A program made the translations under genes and the position numbers. A DNA stretch of 64,000 nt from Paracoccus zeaxanthinifaciens ATCC 21588 (lineage in GTDB: Bacteria > Pseudomonadota > Alphaproteobacteria > Rhodobacterales > Rhodobacteraceae), in NCBI RefSeq assembly GCF_000420145.1, contig NZ_ATUJ01000010.1:1-64000 (forward strand). The letters run 5' to 3'. The notes under the pieces are model-generated. The model was not told where the DNA came from. It ran no database searches and worked only from the letters and a program-made list of their open reading frames with translations. Shown here one piece after another: positions 45,753-55,219 of the stretch (position 1 is its first letter; each line of letters begins with the position of its first letter).

Positions 45753-47168
45753 ATGAGCCGAACGCCCTTCGATCCCTTCGCCCGGATAGACCGCGACACC
45801 GCGCAGGCCATTCTTGGCGAAGCGGTCCACGGCGCCGACGACGGAGAGCTGTTCCTGGAACGCAGCCAGGCCGAATCCCTGGTCTTCGACGACGGGCGGC
45901 TGCGCAATTCCTCCTTCATGGCGGGACAGGGCTTCGGGCTGCGCGCGGTGCGCGGTGCCGTCTCGGGATACGCCCATTCGACCGAACTGACCGAGGCCGC
46001 GCTGCGCCGCGCCGCCGCGACGGCGCGGCTGGCCGTGGGCGATGGCGGCGGCACGCTGGCCCTGCCCCCGGCGATGGCGCCGGTGAACCTCTATCCCGCG
46101 ATCGACCCCGCCGAGGGGCTGCCCACCGCCCACCGGATCGAGGTGCTGCGAGAGATCGACGCCTATGCCCGCACCGCCGATCCGCGCGTGGTGCAGGTCA
46201 GCGTGTCCATGGCCAGCGCCCTGCAGGAGGTCGCGATCCTGCGCCCCGAGGGCGGCCTTGCGACCGACACGCGCCCGATGGCGCGCCTGAACGTCACCGT
46301 CATCGTGGAAAACAACGACCGCCGCGAAAGCGGCACCGCCGGCGGCGGCGGACGCCACGGCCTGACCGCGCTGATCGAACCCGGACACTGGAAGCCGCTG
46401 GTGGACGAGGCTTTGCGCATCGCGCTGGTGAACCTGCGCTCGGTCGCGGCGCCTGCGGGCGTGATGGACGTGGTGCTGGGGCCGGGCTGGCCGGGCATCC
46501 TGCTGCACGAGGCCGTCGGCCACGGGCTGGAGGGGGATTTCAACCGCAAGAAGGCCTCGGCCTTCGCGGGCCTTCTGGGCCAGCGCGTCGCGGCCCCCGG
46601 CGTCACGGTGGTCGATGACGGCACCATCCCCGACCGCCGCGGCAGTATCAACATCGACGACGAGGGCACGCCCCCCGCGCGTAACGTGCTGATCGAGGAC
46701 GGCATCCTTGTCGGCTACATGCAGGACCGCCAGAACGCGCGGCTGATGGGCGTGGACCCCACCGGCAACGGTCGCCGCGAAAGTTTCGCGCACATGCCGA
46801 TGCCGCGCATGACCAACACCTACATGCCCGGCGGCGATGCCGATCCGGCGGCGATCCTGGCCGATCTGAAGGACGGCATCTATGCCGTGGGCTTCGGCGG
46901 CGGGCAGGTTGACATCACCAACGGCAAGTTCGTCTTTTCTTGCACCGAGGCGTACCGCGTGAAGAACGGCGTGGTCGGCGATCCGATCCGGGGCGCCACC
47001 CTGATCGGCGACGGGGCCACCGCCCTGCAGCAGGTGCGCGGCATCGGCAACGACATGGCGCTGGACCCCGGCATCGGCAATTGCGGCAAGCAGGGGCAAT
47101 GGGTGCCCGTGGGCGTGGGCCAGCCGACGCTGATGATCGGGGGGCTGACGGTCGGCGGCTCGGCCTGA
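45753..47168 (+). CDS. tldD: Metalloprotease TldD
   Basis: Subunit of the TldD/TldE (PmbA) heterodimeric zinc protease; in other bacteria it cleaves microcin precursors and CcdA. The 471-residue product has the HExxxH zinc motif in LLHEAVGHGLEGDF near residue 255 and a C-terminal FSCTEAYRVKNG with the Cys ligand. tldE is not adjacent. GGAG lies 7 bases before the ATG. Its location next to the cta operon is widespread in this group. Confidence 0.94.
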   Translation: MSRTPFDPFARIDRDTAQAILGEAVHGADDGELFLERSQAESLVFDDGRLRNSSFMAGQGFGLRAVRGAVSGYAHSTELTEAALRRAAATARLAVGDGGGTLALPPAMAPVNLYPAIDPAEGLPTAHRIEVLREIDAYARTADPRVVQVSVSMASALQEVAILRPEGGLATDTRPMARLNVTVIVENNDRRESGTAGGGGRHGLTALIEPGHWKPLVDEALRIALVNLRSVAAPAGVMDVVLGPGWPGILLHEAVGHGLEGDFNRKKASAFAGLLGQRVAAPGVTVVDDGTIPDRRGSINIDDEGTPPARNVLIEDGILVGYMQDRQNARLMGVDPTGNGRRESFAHMPMPRMTNTYMPGGDADPAAILADLKDGIYAVGFGGGQVDITNGKFVFSCTEAYRVKNGVVGDPIRGATLIGDGATALQQVRGIGNDMALDPGIGNCGKQGQWVPVGVGQPTLMIGGLTVGGSA

Positions 47169-47206
47169 CGTCAACGCTTCCTTAACCAGTTGCGCGCTAT
47201 GCAGGT

Positions 47207-47226
47207 CTCCGGAATTCGTGCCGGAG
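47207..47226 (+). promoter_or_regulatory. Hairpin covering the dprA ribosome binding site
   Basis: CTCCGG (47207-47212) and CCGGAG (47221-47226) form a 6-base-pair stem, loop AATTCGTG. The 3' arm holds most of the GGAGG that would serve the dprA ATG at 47234, so initiation could be damped by this fold. Inference. Confidence 0.3.
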
Positions 47227-47233
47227 GCTTGCG

Positions 47234-48364
47234 ATGGATACCGGAACCGCCCTGCCCCTGTCGCCGGGGATCGACAGCGACATCGACTGGCTGCGGCTGA
47301 TCCGGTCGCGGCGCGTGGGTCCGGCGACCTTCCACCGGTTGCTGGCCGAACATGGCAGCGCCCGCGCCGCGCTTCAGGCCCTGCCCGAAATCGCCGCGCT
47401 GTCGGGCATGCCCGATTACCGCACCTGCCCCGAGGGCGTCGCCGCCGCCGAACTGGCCGCGGGCCGACGCGCGGGCGCGGTGCCGATCCGCAGCGACGAC
47501 CCCCGCTATCCGCATCGGCTGAGAGAGATCGACGGCGCGCCCCCCATCCTGTGGGTCAGGGGCGATCCGGCGTGGCTGTCGCATGACGCGATGGCGGTGA
47601 TCGGCGCGCGCAATGCCAGCTCATTGGGGCTGCGGATGGCGCGGGGGATGGCCGCGGGGCTTGGCGAAGGGGGCTTGGGCGTCATCGCGGGGCTGGCACG
47701 CGGGATCGACACCGCCGCCCATGACGCGGCCCTGCCGACGGGCACCATCGCAGTGATGGCGGGCGGCGTCGACGTGATCTATCCCCCCGAGAACGCGGCC
47801 CTTGCCGCACGGATCGCGGAATGCGGCGCGCTGGTCTCCGAACAGCCGCCGGGAACCGAGCCTCAGGCACGCCATTTCCCGACGCGCAACCGCATCGTGT
47901 CGGGGCTGTCGCGCGGCGTCGTCGTGATCGAGGCCGCCTGCCGCTCGGGCAGCCTGATCACCGCACGCAACGCGCTGGACCAGCATCGCGACGTGATGGC
48001 CGTGCCGGGTCATCCGATGGACGCACGCGCATCGGGCTGCAACGAGCTGATCCGCGACGGGGCCACGCTGGTGCGCAGCGCGGCGGACGTGATCGATGCC
48101 ATCGGGCACCTGCCCCTGCGCCGCGCCCTCGCCCCGCAGCGCCCCGCCCCCCAGCCCCGGGCGCGTCCCGCGCGGCGCGATGCGGGCGGGCCGGTCCACC
48201 TGGAAGCACGGATCCTCTCGCGGCTCGGCCCCTCGCCCACCGAGGAGAACGACCTGATCCGCGATCTTGGCGTGCCCGCATCGATGGCCAGCGCCGCGAT
48301 CCTCGCGCTGGAACTGGAAGGTCGGGTGCAGCGTCTTGCGGGGGGGCGGCTGGCGATCGTCTGA
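47234..48364 (+). CDS. dprA: DNA-processing protein DprA
   Basis: Loads RecA on incoming single-stranded DNA in transformation. The 376-residue product has an N-terminal SAM-like region, the Rossmann core with GARNASSLGLRMARGMAAGL, GGVDVIYPPEN and SGLSRGVVVIEAACRSGSL, then DVMAVPGHP. A C-terminal winged-helix domain (about residues 310-376) occurs in many DprA proteins. No other competence genes are nearby. Confidence 0.94.
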   Translation: MDTGTALPLSPGIDSDIDWLRLIRSRRVGPATFHRLLAEHGSARAALQALPEIAALSGMPDYRTCPEGVAAAELAAGRRAGAVPIRSDDPRYPHRLREIDGAPPILWVRGDPAWLSHDAMAVIGARNASSLGLRMARGMAAGLGEGGLGVIAGLARGIDTAAHDAALPTGTIAVMAGGVDVIYPPENAALAARIAECGALVSEQPPGTEPQARHFPTRNRIVSGLSRGVVVIEAACRSGSLITARNALDQHRDVMAVPGHPMDARASGCNELIRDGATLVRSAADVIDAIGHLPLRRALAPQRPAPQPRARPARRDAGGPVHLEARILSRLGPSPTEENDLIRDLGVPASMASAAILALELEGRVQRLAGGRLAIV

Positions 48365-48457
48365 CGGGCATTTGCACGGGGCATGCGCAGCTGACCCGTT
48401 GACAGCAGGTCGTGCCGGACCCATGTTGCCGCCCCATTGAAGCAGCCCGAGGTTCAT

Positions 48458-51148
48458 ATGCCCGTTGTCGTCGTCGAATCCCCGGCCAAGGCCAAGACCA
48501 TCGAGAAATATCTCGGCGGCGACTTCACCGTGCTGGCCAGCTTCGGCCATGTCCGCGACCTGCCGCCCAAGGATGGCAGCGTCGATCCCGACCACGATTT
48601 CGACATGAAATGGGAGGTCGCTTCCGACAGCAAGAAGCACCTCAAGGCGATCAAGGACGCGCTGAAGGACGATCCGAACCTGATCCTTGCCACCGACCCC
48701 GACCGAGAGGGCGAGGCGATCAGCTGGCACCTGCTGGAAGCGCTGCAATCCTCGCTGAAGAAGACCAGCGAGGTCAGCCGCGTCACCTTCAACGCCATCA
48801 CCAAGCCCGCCGTCACCGAGGCGATGAAGCAGCCCCGCCAGATCGACCAGTCGCTGGTCGATGCCTACCTGGCGCGGCGCGCGCTGGATTACCTGGTGGG
48901 TTTCAAGCTGTCGCCGGTCCTGTGGCGCAAGCTGCCGGGCGCGAAGTCGGCGGGTCGCGTCCAGTCCGTCTGCCTGCGCCTGATCGTCGACCGGGAAATG
49001 GAGATCGAGGCCTTCAAGCCCCGCGAATACTGGTCGGTCCATGCCCGACTGGCCACGCCCGGCGGCGACGAATACGACGCCACGCTGACCTCGCTGGCCG
49101 GGGCCAAGCTGGACCGCTATGACCTTGCCGATGCCGAAAAGGCCGCGATGGCCGTCAGCGCGGTGTCCAGCCGCGATCTGAAGGTGACGGGCGTCACCGC
49201 CAAGCCCGCCAGCCGCAATCCGTGGCCGCCCTTCATGACCTCGACCCTTCAGCAGGAGGCCAGCCGCAAGATGGGCATGGGCGCCAAGGCCTGCATGTCG
49301 GCGGCGCAGCGCCTCTACGAGGCCGGGCTGATCACCTATATGCGGACCGACGGCATCGACATGGCCCCCGAGGCCGTCCATGCCGCCCGCGACGCGATCA
49401 AGGCGAAGTTCGGGGAAAACTATGTCCCGAAAAGCCCGCGCATGTACAAGAACAAGGCCAAGAACGCGCAGGAAGCCCACGAGTGCATCCGCCCGACCGA
49501 CATGATGCTGTCGCCCGACAAGCTGAAGGTCACGGCCGAGGATCAGCGCCGCCTGTACGACCTGATCTGGAAGCGCACCATCGCCAGCCAGATGGAAGCC
49601 GCCCGGATGGAGCGCACGACCGTCGAGATCGCCAGCCCCGACAACCAGGTCGGCCTGCGCGCGACCGGCCAGGTGATGCTGTTCGACGGCTTCCTGCGCG
49701 TCTACGACCAGGGCCGCGACGATGACGATGCCGAGGACAGCGCCCGCCTGCCCGCGATCACCGAGGGCGAGGCCGCGAAGCTGGTCGCCAAGGCGTTCGA
49801 GCCGGAACTGGCCAAGGCCCGCGACAAGGGCGGCGACCTGCCCGATGCGCCCGCGACCCAGCTGGCCGCGCCCGGCATGCTGGCCGATCAGGCCGCATCC
49901 ACCGCAGGCCGTCAGCACTTCACCCAGCCGCCCCCGCGCTACACGGAAGCCACGCTGGTCAAGCGGATGGAGGAACTGGGCATCGGCCGTCCCTCGACCT
50001 ATGCCAGCATCGTCACGACGATCCAGGACCGCGACTATGTCCGCAAGGACAAGAACCGCCTGATCCCCGAGGACAAGGGCCGTCTGGTGACGACCTTCCT
50101 GGTGAAATACTTCCCGCGCTATGTCAGCTACGATTTCACCGCCGATCTGGAAAACGAGCTGGACGAGATCAGCGCCGGCGACCTGATGTGGCGCGAGGTT
50201 CTGGGCCGGTTCTGGCGCGACTTCTCGAAGGCGCTGGAGGGCACGTCCGAACTGCGCATCACCGAGGTGCTGGACGCGATCGACGATGCGCTGGCGCCGC
50301 ATCTCTATCCGCCGCGCGCCGATGGGGGCGATCCGCGCGAATGCCCGCTGTGCCATCAGGGCCGGTTGAACCTGAAGACCGCGCGGTCGGGCGGGGCCTT
50401 CATCGGCTGCACCAACTATCCCGAATGCCGCTATACCCGCCCGCTGTCCGCGCCGGACGGCGAAGAGGCCGTGGGCGACCGCGTGCTGGGCCATGACGCG
50501 GGCGACGAGATCAGCCTGCGCTCGGGGCGCTTCGGCCCCTATGTCCAGCGCGGCGAGGCGACCGAGGAACAGCCCAAGCCCCCGCGCGCATCCGTGCCCA
50601 AGGGCTGGAACCCCGCCGAGATGGACCTGGACCGCGCCGTCCAGCTTCTGTCCCTGCCCCGCCCCGTCGGCCCGCATCCCGATGACGGCGTCCTGATCGA
50701 GGCCGGGATCGGCCGCTACGGCCCCTATGTGAAGCACGGCTCGAAATACGCGAACCTGCCCGATGTGGACGAGGTCTTCATCGTCGGCATGAACCGCGCG
50801 GTCGAGGTTCTGGCCCAGAAGCAGACGCGCGGGCGCACTGCCGCAGCACCGCTCAAGGAGCTGGGCGAGCATCCCGATGGCGGGCCGATCCAGGTAATGA
50901 ACGGGCGCTATGGTCCCTATGTCAAATGGGCCAAGATCAACGCGACCCTGCCGCGCGATGTGGAACCCGCCGACCTGACGCAGGAACAGGCGCTGGAGCT
51001 GATCGCCGCCAAGGCCGCCAAATCGCCCAAGAAGGCCGCCGCGAAGAAGCCTGCCGCCAAGAAGCCCGCCGCGAAGAAGACGGCGGCGAAGAAACCGGCA
51101 GCCAAGAAGACGGCCACCAAGAAGACCGAACCGAAATCCGAGGAATGA
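48458..51148 (+). CDS. topA: DNA topoisomerase I
   Basis: Type IA topoisomerase relaxing negative supercoils. The 896-residue product begins with the Toprim domain (VVVESPAKAKTIEKYLG, DPDREGEAISWHL). The catalytic Tyr lies at about residue 294 in LITYMRTDG. One four-Cys zinc finger follows (CPLCHQGRL ... CTNYPEC), then three topo C-terminal repeats with GRYGPYVK motifs, and a histone-H1-like tail of about 35 Lys/Ala-rich residues. The ATG at 48458 has GAGG 6 bases upstream. Confidence 0.97.
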   Translation: MPVVVVESPAKAKTIEKYLGGDFTVLASFGHVRDLPPKDGSVDPDHDFDMKWEVASDSKKHLKAIKDALKDDPNLILATDPDREGEAISWHLLEALQSSLKKTSEVSRVTFNAITKPAVTEAMKQPRQIDQSLVDAYLARRALDYLVGFKLSPVLWRKLPGAKSAGRVQSVCLRLIVDREMEIEAFKPREYWSVHARLATPGGDEYDATLTSLAGAKLDRYDLADAEKAAMAVSAVSSRDLKVTGVTAKPASRNPWPPFMTSTLQQEASRKMGMGAKACMSAAQRLYEAGLITYMRTDGIDMAPEAVHAARDAIKAKFGENYVPKSPRMYKNKAKNAQEAHECIRPTDMMLSPDKLKVTAEDQRRLYDLIWKRTIASQMEAARMERTTVEIASPDNQVGLRATGQVMLFDGFLRVYDQGRDDDDAEDSARLPAITEGEAAKLVAKAFEPELAKARDKGGDLPDAPATQLAAPGMLADQAASTAGRQHFTQPPPRYTEATLVKRMEELGIGRPSTYASIVTTIQDRDYVRKDKNRLIPEDKGRLVTTFLVKYFPRYVSYDFTADLENELDEISAGDLMWREVLGRFWRDFSKALEGTSELRITEVLDAIDDALAPHLYPPRADGGDPRECPLCHQGRLNLKTARSGGAFIGCTNYPECRYTRPLSAPDGEEAVGDRVLGHDAGDEISLRSGRFGPYVQRGEATEEQPKPPRASVPKGWNPAEMDLDRAVQLLSLPRPVGPHPDDGVLIEAGIGRYGPYVKHGSKYANLPDVDEVFIVGMNRAVEVLAQKQTRGRTAAAPLKELGEHPDGGPIQVMNGRYGPYVKWAKINATLPRDVEPADLTQEQALELIAAKAAKSPKKAAAKKPAAKKPAAKKTAAKKPAAKKTATKKTEPKSEE

Positions 51149-51153
51149 GAGAC

Positions 51154-51180
51154 GGGGCCGCGCGGCCCCCTTCGCCTTTC
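51154..51180 (+). terminator. Terminator after topA
   Basis: GGGGCC (51154-51159) and GGCCCC (51164-51169) with loop GCGC, then CTTCGCCTTTC. The T-tract is interrupted, so termination may be partial. Confidence 0.55.
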
Positions 51181-51189
51181 CCGTCGCGA

Positions 51190-51219
51190 TTGACACTGCG
51201 TCATGCGCAAGCGACATAT
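51190..51219 (+). promoter_or_regulatory. Candidate scoAB promoter
   Basis: Perfect TTGACA (51190-51195) and ACATAT (51214-51219) with an 18-base spacer, located between the topA terminator and the scoA ATG at 51255. Inferred. Confidence 0.42.
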
Positions 51220-51254
51220 TGTGCAGTTGCAGAAATCTTTGGACGGGAGGGCCA

Positions 51255-51959
51255 ATGAAAAAGGTCTATGCAAGCGCGGAGGATGCGCTGGAGGGGGTCC
51301 TGCATGACGGGATGCTCATCGCTGCGGGGGGCTTCGGGCTCTGCGGAATTCCGGAAATGCTGATCGACGCGCTGGTGAAGAGCGGCGTGAAGGACCTGAC
51401 GGTCGCCAGCAACAACTGCGGCGTCGATGGGTTCGGGCTGGGCAAGCTGCTGGAAACGCGCCAGATCCGCAAGATGATGAGCAGCTATGTCGGCGAGAAC
51501 GCCGAGTTCATGCGCCAATACCTGTCCGGAGAGCTGGAGCTGGAGTTCAACCCGCAGGGCACGCTGGCCGAGCGCATGCGCGCGGCGGGCGCGGGCATTC
51601 CGGGTTTCTACACCAAGACCGGCGTCGGCACCGTCATCGCCGAGGGCAAGGAGCACAAGGATTTCGACGGCGAGACCTATATCCTCGAACGCGGGATCTT
51701 TGCCGACCTGTCCATCGTGAAGGCGTGGAAGGCCGACGACACCGGCAATCTGGTGTTCCGCAAGACGGCGCGCAACTTCAACCCGCCCGCGGCCATGTGC
51801 GGCAAGATCTGCGTGGCCGAGGTCGAGGAGATCGTCCCGCGCGGCAGCCTCGACCCCGACATGATCCACGTGCCCGGCATCTATGTCCACCGCATCATCC
51901 AGGGCCAGCACGAGAAGCGCATCGAACAGCGCACCACCCGCAAGAAGGAGACCGCGTGA
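51255..51959 (+). CDS. scoA: 3-oxoacid CoA-transferase subunit A
   Basis: Alpha subunit of a SCOT-type CoA transferase that activates acetoacetate with succinyl-CoA (or acetyl-CoA). The 234-residue product has GGFGLCGIPEMLIDAL, the ASNNCGVDGFGLGKLL motif and GFYTKTGVGT. In a PHB- and ethylmalonyl-CoA-using organism it would serve ketone body and PHB breakdown. The ATG at 51255 has GGGAGG upstream. Confidence 0.93.
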   Translation: MKKVYASAEDALEGVLHDGMLIAAGGFGLCGIPEMLIDALVKSGVKDLTVASNNCGVDGFGLGKLLETRQIRKMMSSYVGENAEFMRQYLSGELELEFNPQGTLAERMRAAGAGIPGFYTKTGVGTVIAEGKEHKDFDGETYILERGIFADLSIVKAWKADDTGNLVFRKTARNFNPPAAMCGKICVAEVEEIVPRGSLDPDMIHVPGIYVHRIIQGQHEKRIEQRTTRKKETA

Positions 51960-52585
51960 TGCCCTGGGATCGCAATCAGATGGCCGCGCGCGCGGCGGAC
52001 GAGCTGGAAGACGGCATGTATGTGAACCTCGGCATCGGGATCCCGACGCTGGTGGCGAACTATACCGGCGACAAGGACATCACGCTGCAGTCCGAAAACG
52101 GCATGCTGGGCATGGGCCCCTTCCCCTTCGAGGGCGAGGAGGATCCCGACCTGATCAACGCCGGCAAGCAGACCATCACCGAGCTTGACCGCACCAGCTA
52201 TTTCGACAGCGCGACCAGCTTCGGGATGATCCGCGGCGGCAAGATCGCGGCGGCGATCCTGGGCGCGATGGAGGTGGCCGAGAACGGCGACCTGGCGAAC
52301 TGGATGATCCCCGGCAAGCTGATCAAGGGCATGGGCGGCGCGATGGACCTGGTCGCGGGCGTCAAGCGCGTGATCGTCGTCATGGACCACACCAACAAGG
52401 CAGGCGAATCCAAGCTGTTGCGCGAATGCACCCTGCCGCTGACCGGCAAGGGCGTGGTGAACCGCATCATCACCAACCTGGGCGTTCTGGACGTGGTCGA
52501 GGGCGGCCTGAAGATCGTCGAGCTGGCCGATGGCGTCACCGAGGAAGAACTGCGCGCCGCGACCGAGGCCACCATCGTCGACTGA
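51959..52585 (+). CDS. scoB: 3-oxoacid CoA-transferase subunit B
   Basis: Beta subunit with the catalytic glutamate in SENGMLGMGPFP near residue 45, which forms the CoA thioester. The 208-residue product also shows YVNLGIGIPTLVANY, IRGGKIAAAILGAMEV and GKGVVNRIITNLGV. Start ATG overlaps the scoA stop by one base (TGATG), fixing the start. Together with scoA it forms the full enzyme. Confidence 0.94.
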   Translation: MPWDRNQMAARAADELEDGMYVNLGIGIPTLVANYTGDKDITLQSENGMLGMGPFPFEGEEDPDLINAGKQTITELDRTSYFDSATSFGMIRGGKIAAAILGAMEVAENGDLANWMIPGKLIKGMGGAMDLVAGVKRVIVVMDHTNKAGESKLLRECTLPLTGKGVVNRIITNLGVLDVVEGGLKIVELADGVTEEELRAATEATIVD

Positions 52586-52610
52586 CGACCGACACCCACC
52601 ACTGTCGAGG

Positions 52611-52645
52611 CGGGGCACGACGCCCTGCCCCGGCATTTCCATTTC
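52611..52645 (+). terminator. Terminator-like hairpin after scoB
   Basis: CGGGGCA (52611-52617) pairs with TGCCCCG (52626-52632), followed by GCATTTCCATTT. Weak T-tract; plausible partial terminator. Confidence 0.42.
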
Positions 52646-52656
52646 CGGGAACGAAC

Positions 52657-53226
52657 ATGACAGCGGATCAGATCGCGGCCCTTTTCACCCGCGCCGACGG
52701 AACCTATCGCTGCGCCAGATGGGGACGCCCCGTGGCCCCCGTTGCCTTCGGCCTGGCCGACGAGACGCTGGACATCCTGCGCGGCGCGCTGAAGGCGGGC
52801 TTTGCCCATGCGGGGCATCCGGTGGTCGATACCGATCCCGAAAGCGGCTCGAACCTGATGCTGTTCTTCGCGCGCGGATGGGACGACCTTGCGGGCGTGC
52901 CCGATCTGGACCGGCTGACGGGGCAACCCGACCTGCCTGCGCGCCTCGCGTCCGAAGGCGCTGCCAGCTACCGCATTTTCCGTTTCGACGAGGCCGGGGC
53001 GATCCGCGCCTGTTTCGCCTTCTTCGACATGAGCGGACCCCTGGCCGATGCGCATCCCGGAGCGCTGGCCGAGAAGATCGCGATGGAATCCATGCTGACC
53101 TTCGCGCAGGAAATCCAGCCCGATGCGCAAAAGGCCGCGCTGATCCGCGCGGCCTATGATCCGGTGATGCCTGCGGTCGCGGACGATCCCTCGCACGCGC
53201 TGCGGCTGATGGCGCGGATGGCCTAG
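52657..53226 (+). CDS. Conserved hypothetical protein
   Basis: A 189-residue soluble protein without signal peptide or membrane segment. I recognise no named domain. Features: a Trp-containing N-terminal region ([18 protein letters not shown]), repeated aromatic/acidic segments ([32 protein letters not shown]), and a helical C-terminus. Its composition and codon use match its neighbours and it has a start ATG with GGGAACG upstream, so it is probably a real gene shared among related bacteria. Its stop overlaps the convergent folD stop by four bases. Confidence 0.7.
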   Translation: MTADQIAALFTRADGTYRCARWGRPVAPVAFGLADETLDILRGALKAGFAHAGHPVVDTDPESGSNLMLFFARGWDDLAGVPDLDRLTGQPDLPARLASEGAASYRIFRFDEAGAIRACFAFFDMSGPLADAHPGALAEKIAMESMLTFAQEIQPDAQKAALIRAAYDPVMPAVADDPSHALRLMARMA

Positions 53227-54098
53227 GGGGTCAGACCCTCTGGGTCGGGCAGGCCGTTCGCGCGGGCGGTGGCGGTCAGCGTGTTGGCCAGCAGGCAGGC
53301 GATCGTCATCGGCCCCACCCCGCCCGGCACCGGCGTGATCGCACCCGCCACCTGGGACGCGGCGGCGAAATCGACATCGCCCACCAGACCGTCATCGGTG
53401 CGGTTGATACCCACGTCGATCACCGTCGCGCCCGGCTTGATCCAGTCGCCCTGCACGAAGTTCGGACGCCCCACCGCCGCCACGACGATATCGGCGGCGC
53501 GAACCACCGCGGGCAGATCCGCGGTGCGCGAATGGGCGATGGTCACGGTCGCGCTGTCGCGCAGCAGCAGCTGCGCCATCGGCTTGCCCACGATGTTGCT
53601 GCGTCCGATCACCACGGCATTCTTGCCCGACAGGCTGCCCAGCTGCTCGCGCAGCATCATCAGGCAGCCAAGCGGCGTGCAGGGCACCATCGCCTTCTGG
53701 CCGGTCGCAAGGCGCCCCACGTTCAGGATGTGGAACCCGTCCACGTCCTTCTCGGCGGCGATAGCGTTGATCACCAGCGCCTCATCCAGATGGGCGGGCA
53801 GCGGCAGCTGGACCAGGATCCCGTTGACCGCGGGATCGGCATTCAGCTGCGCGATCAGGTCCAGCAGCGTCTTCTGGTCCGTCTCGGCGGGCAGGCGATG
53901 CTCGAACGAGTTCATGCCCACCTCGACCGTCTGACGGTGCTTCGAGCGGACATACACCTGGCTGGCCGGATCCTCGCCCACCAGCACGACCGCAAGGCCG
54001 GGGGTGATGCCGCGATCGGCCATCGCGGCGACCTCGGTGGTGATGCGGGCGCGAAGGCCGGCCGCAAAGGCCTTGCCGTCGATGATCTGGGCAGTCAT
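53223..54098 (-). CDS. folD: Methylenetetrahydrofolate dehydrogenase/cyclohydrolase
   Basis: Bifunctional FolD interconverting 5,10-methylene-, methenyl- and 10-formyl-tetrahydrofolate with NADP. The 291-residue product starts [16 protein letters not shown]. It has [17 protein letters not shown] with the catalytic Lys, the [12 protein letters not shown] signature, and [17 protein letters not shown] plus the [11 protein letters not shown]-terminal motif. The ATG at 54098 is chosen by the family N-terminus; it overlaps the upstream gene by four bases. Confidence 0.96.
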   Translation of the reverse strand: MTAQIIDGKAFAAGLRARITTEVAAMADRGITPGLAVVLVGEDPASQVYVRSKHRQTVEVGMNSFEHRLPAETDQKTLLDLIAQLNADPAVNGILVQLPLPAHLDEALVINAIAAEKDVDGFHILNVGRLATGQKAMVPCTPLGCLMMLREQLGSLSGKNAVVIGRSNIVGKPMAQLLLRDSATVTIAHSRTADLPAVVRAADIVVAAVGRPNFVQGDWIKPGATVIDVGINRTDDGLVGDVDFAAASQVAGAITPVPGGVGPMTIACLLANTLTATARANGLPDPEGLTP

Positions 54099-54397
54099 GG
54101 GCGATCCTTGTTCAGCTGACGATCCTCCTGGGCGATCGCAGCCTCGATCAGCTGCCGCCACAGGGCCTCGTAGAAATCCGGGTCCAATCCCGCGGCGTCC
54201 GCGTTGCGCCGGGCGTTCATCGCCACCTCCTCGACGCGGTCGTCGATACGGGCGGGCAAGCCGTTGCCGCGCTTGATCTGCGCGGCGCGGTCGATCAGCG
54301 CGTGACGGTGGGCGAAAAGCGCCATGAGCTGCCGGTCGACATCGTCGATCCGGGCGCGCAGCGCGGGCATGTCGGGGATATCGTGGATCTCGGTCAT
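54095..54397 (-). CDS. Chorismate mutase-type (AroQ/PchB-like) protein
   Basis: A 100-residue AroQ-fold protein: [40 protein letters not shown], then [19 protein letters not shown]. The Pro/Ala-Arg-hydrophobic region and the [10 protein letters not shown] end resemble isochorismate-pyruvate lyase PchB and its mutase-like relatives more than classical mutases. Whether it is a mutase, lyase or neither cannot be told here; no siderophore genes are adjacent. Coupled to folD (ATGA). Confidence 0.78.
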   Translation of the reverse strand: MTEIHDIPDMPALRARIDDVDRQLMALFAHRHALIDRAAQIKRGNGLPARIDDRVEEVAMNARRNADAAGLDPDFYEALWRQLIEAAIAQEDRQLNKDRP

Positions 54398-54438
54398 GGC
54401 ATGGGTGTCTTGCACCCATGCGCGCCGGATCGCAAGCC

Positions 54439-54885
54439 TCAGGCGGTGATGCCCGCCTGAAGATGCGTCGTCAGCTTGTGCAGCAGTTCCTGCATGGCCA
54501 GCTTCTCGTCGTTCGAGATGCGCGCGGCATTGACCAGGCAGCCCTCGATGCGGCTTTCCTCGGTCTCGAGCTTGCGGCCCTCCTCGGTCAGGCTGATGAT
54601 CACGCGGCGCTCGTCCTTGGTGTCGCGGCGGCGCCGGACCAGGCCCGCATTCTCCAGGCGCTTCAGAAGCGGCGTCAGCGTGCTGCTGTCGAGCCCCAGA
54701 TGCGCGCCGATCTCGCCCACCGCCAGGTCGCCTTCGCGCCACAGCGTCATCAGGACCAGGTACTGGGGATAGGTCACCCCAAGCGGGTCCAGAAGCGGCT
54801 TGTAGATGCGCCCGAACGCCAGGTTCAGCGCATAGACATCGAAGCAGAGCATTTCAGCCATGGGAGAATGATCGATCTTGGACAT
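54439..54885 (-). CDS. MarR-family regulator, OhrR-like
   Basis: A 148-residue MarR-type winged-helix regulator. The start region [32 protein letters not shown] (core: [12 protein letters not shown]) matches OhrR organic-hydroperoxide sensors, including a Cys near residue 14 at the reactive position. DNA-binding elements: [20 protein letters not shown] and the wing [10 protein letters not shown]. No ohr gene is adjacent in the window, so the target is uncertain. Autoregulation is expected. Confidence 0.82.
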   Translation of the reverse strand: MSKIDHSPMAEMLCFDVYALNLAFGRIYKPLLDPLGVTYPQYLVLMTLWREGDLAVGEIGAHLGLDSSTLTPLLKRLENAGLVRRRRDTKDERRVIISLTEEGRKLETEESRIEGCLVNAARISNDEKLAMQELLHKLTTHLQAGITA

Positions 54886-54929
54886 GACGGAACACCAACT
54901 TTGAGGGATCGGGCTTTCGTATGACCTAA

Positions 54930-54958
54930 AGGATATGTCTCGCGAAAATTAACCTCAA
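54930..54958 (-). promoter_or_regulatory. Candidate promoter of the ohrR-like gene
   Basis: Minus-strand TTGAGG (54953-54958) and TATCCT (54930-54935), 17-base spacer, about 45 bases before the start codon. Confidence 0.45.
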
Positions 54959-55140
54959 GGTGAAAACGAACCGCTCGGTTTGATTGACTGCTTGATCAAG
55001 GAATAAGCGTCGTTTTCAACGCTTAGGACGCGCAATGGTAAACACATGCGAATATTGCAATAAATTGTATGAAGACATTTTTCGCGCGATGATTGTGGGC
55101 ACACTTCATAGACAAAACTAATCTTTGCTAACCGCATGAA

Positions 55141-55156
55141 GTTGCATATGTGCAAC
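55141..55156. promoter_or_regulatory. Palindrome GTTGCA-N4-TGCAAC
   Basis: Perfect 6-base half-sites around TATG in an AT-rich non-coding region. Operator-like by symmetry. It shares the TTGCA core with elements near ecm/ccr, which may be chance. Confidence 0.3.
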
Positions 55157-55219
55157 GCAATTCGCGACCCGGTCGAGTGACGCTGCAGCATGCCACACCG
55201 ACCATTCTTCGCGATACGC

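Larger units (their letters stand above)
54886..55219. other. AT-rich spacer between ohrR-like gene and ftsH terminator
   Basis: No gene recognised in 334 bases. By my count 54961-55140 is about 41 percent G+C, far below the surroundings. It contains inverted repeats TAAGCGT/ACGCTTA (55004-55025) and GTTGCA-TATG-TGCAAC (55141-55156), and the palindrome CTTGATCAAG (54991-55000). It could hold a small RNA or operators; an 88-codon frame here looks random. Confidence 0.5.

Noticed and set aside
47621..51217. Roughly 1200-codon minus-strand frame opposite dprA and topA
   Set aside because: No motifs or start signal; it results from high third-position GC in topA, which is unmistakable on the plus strand.
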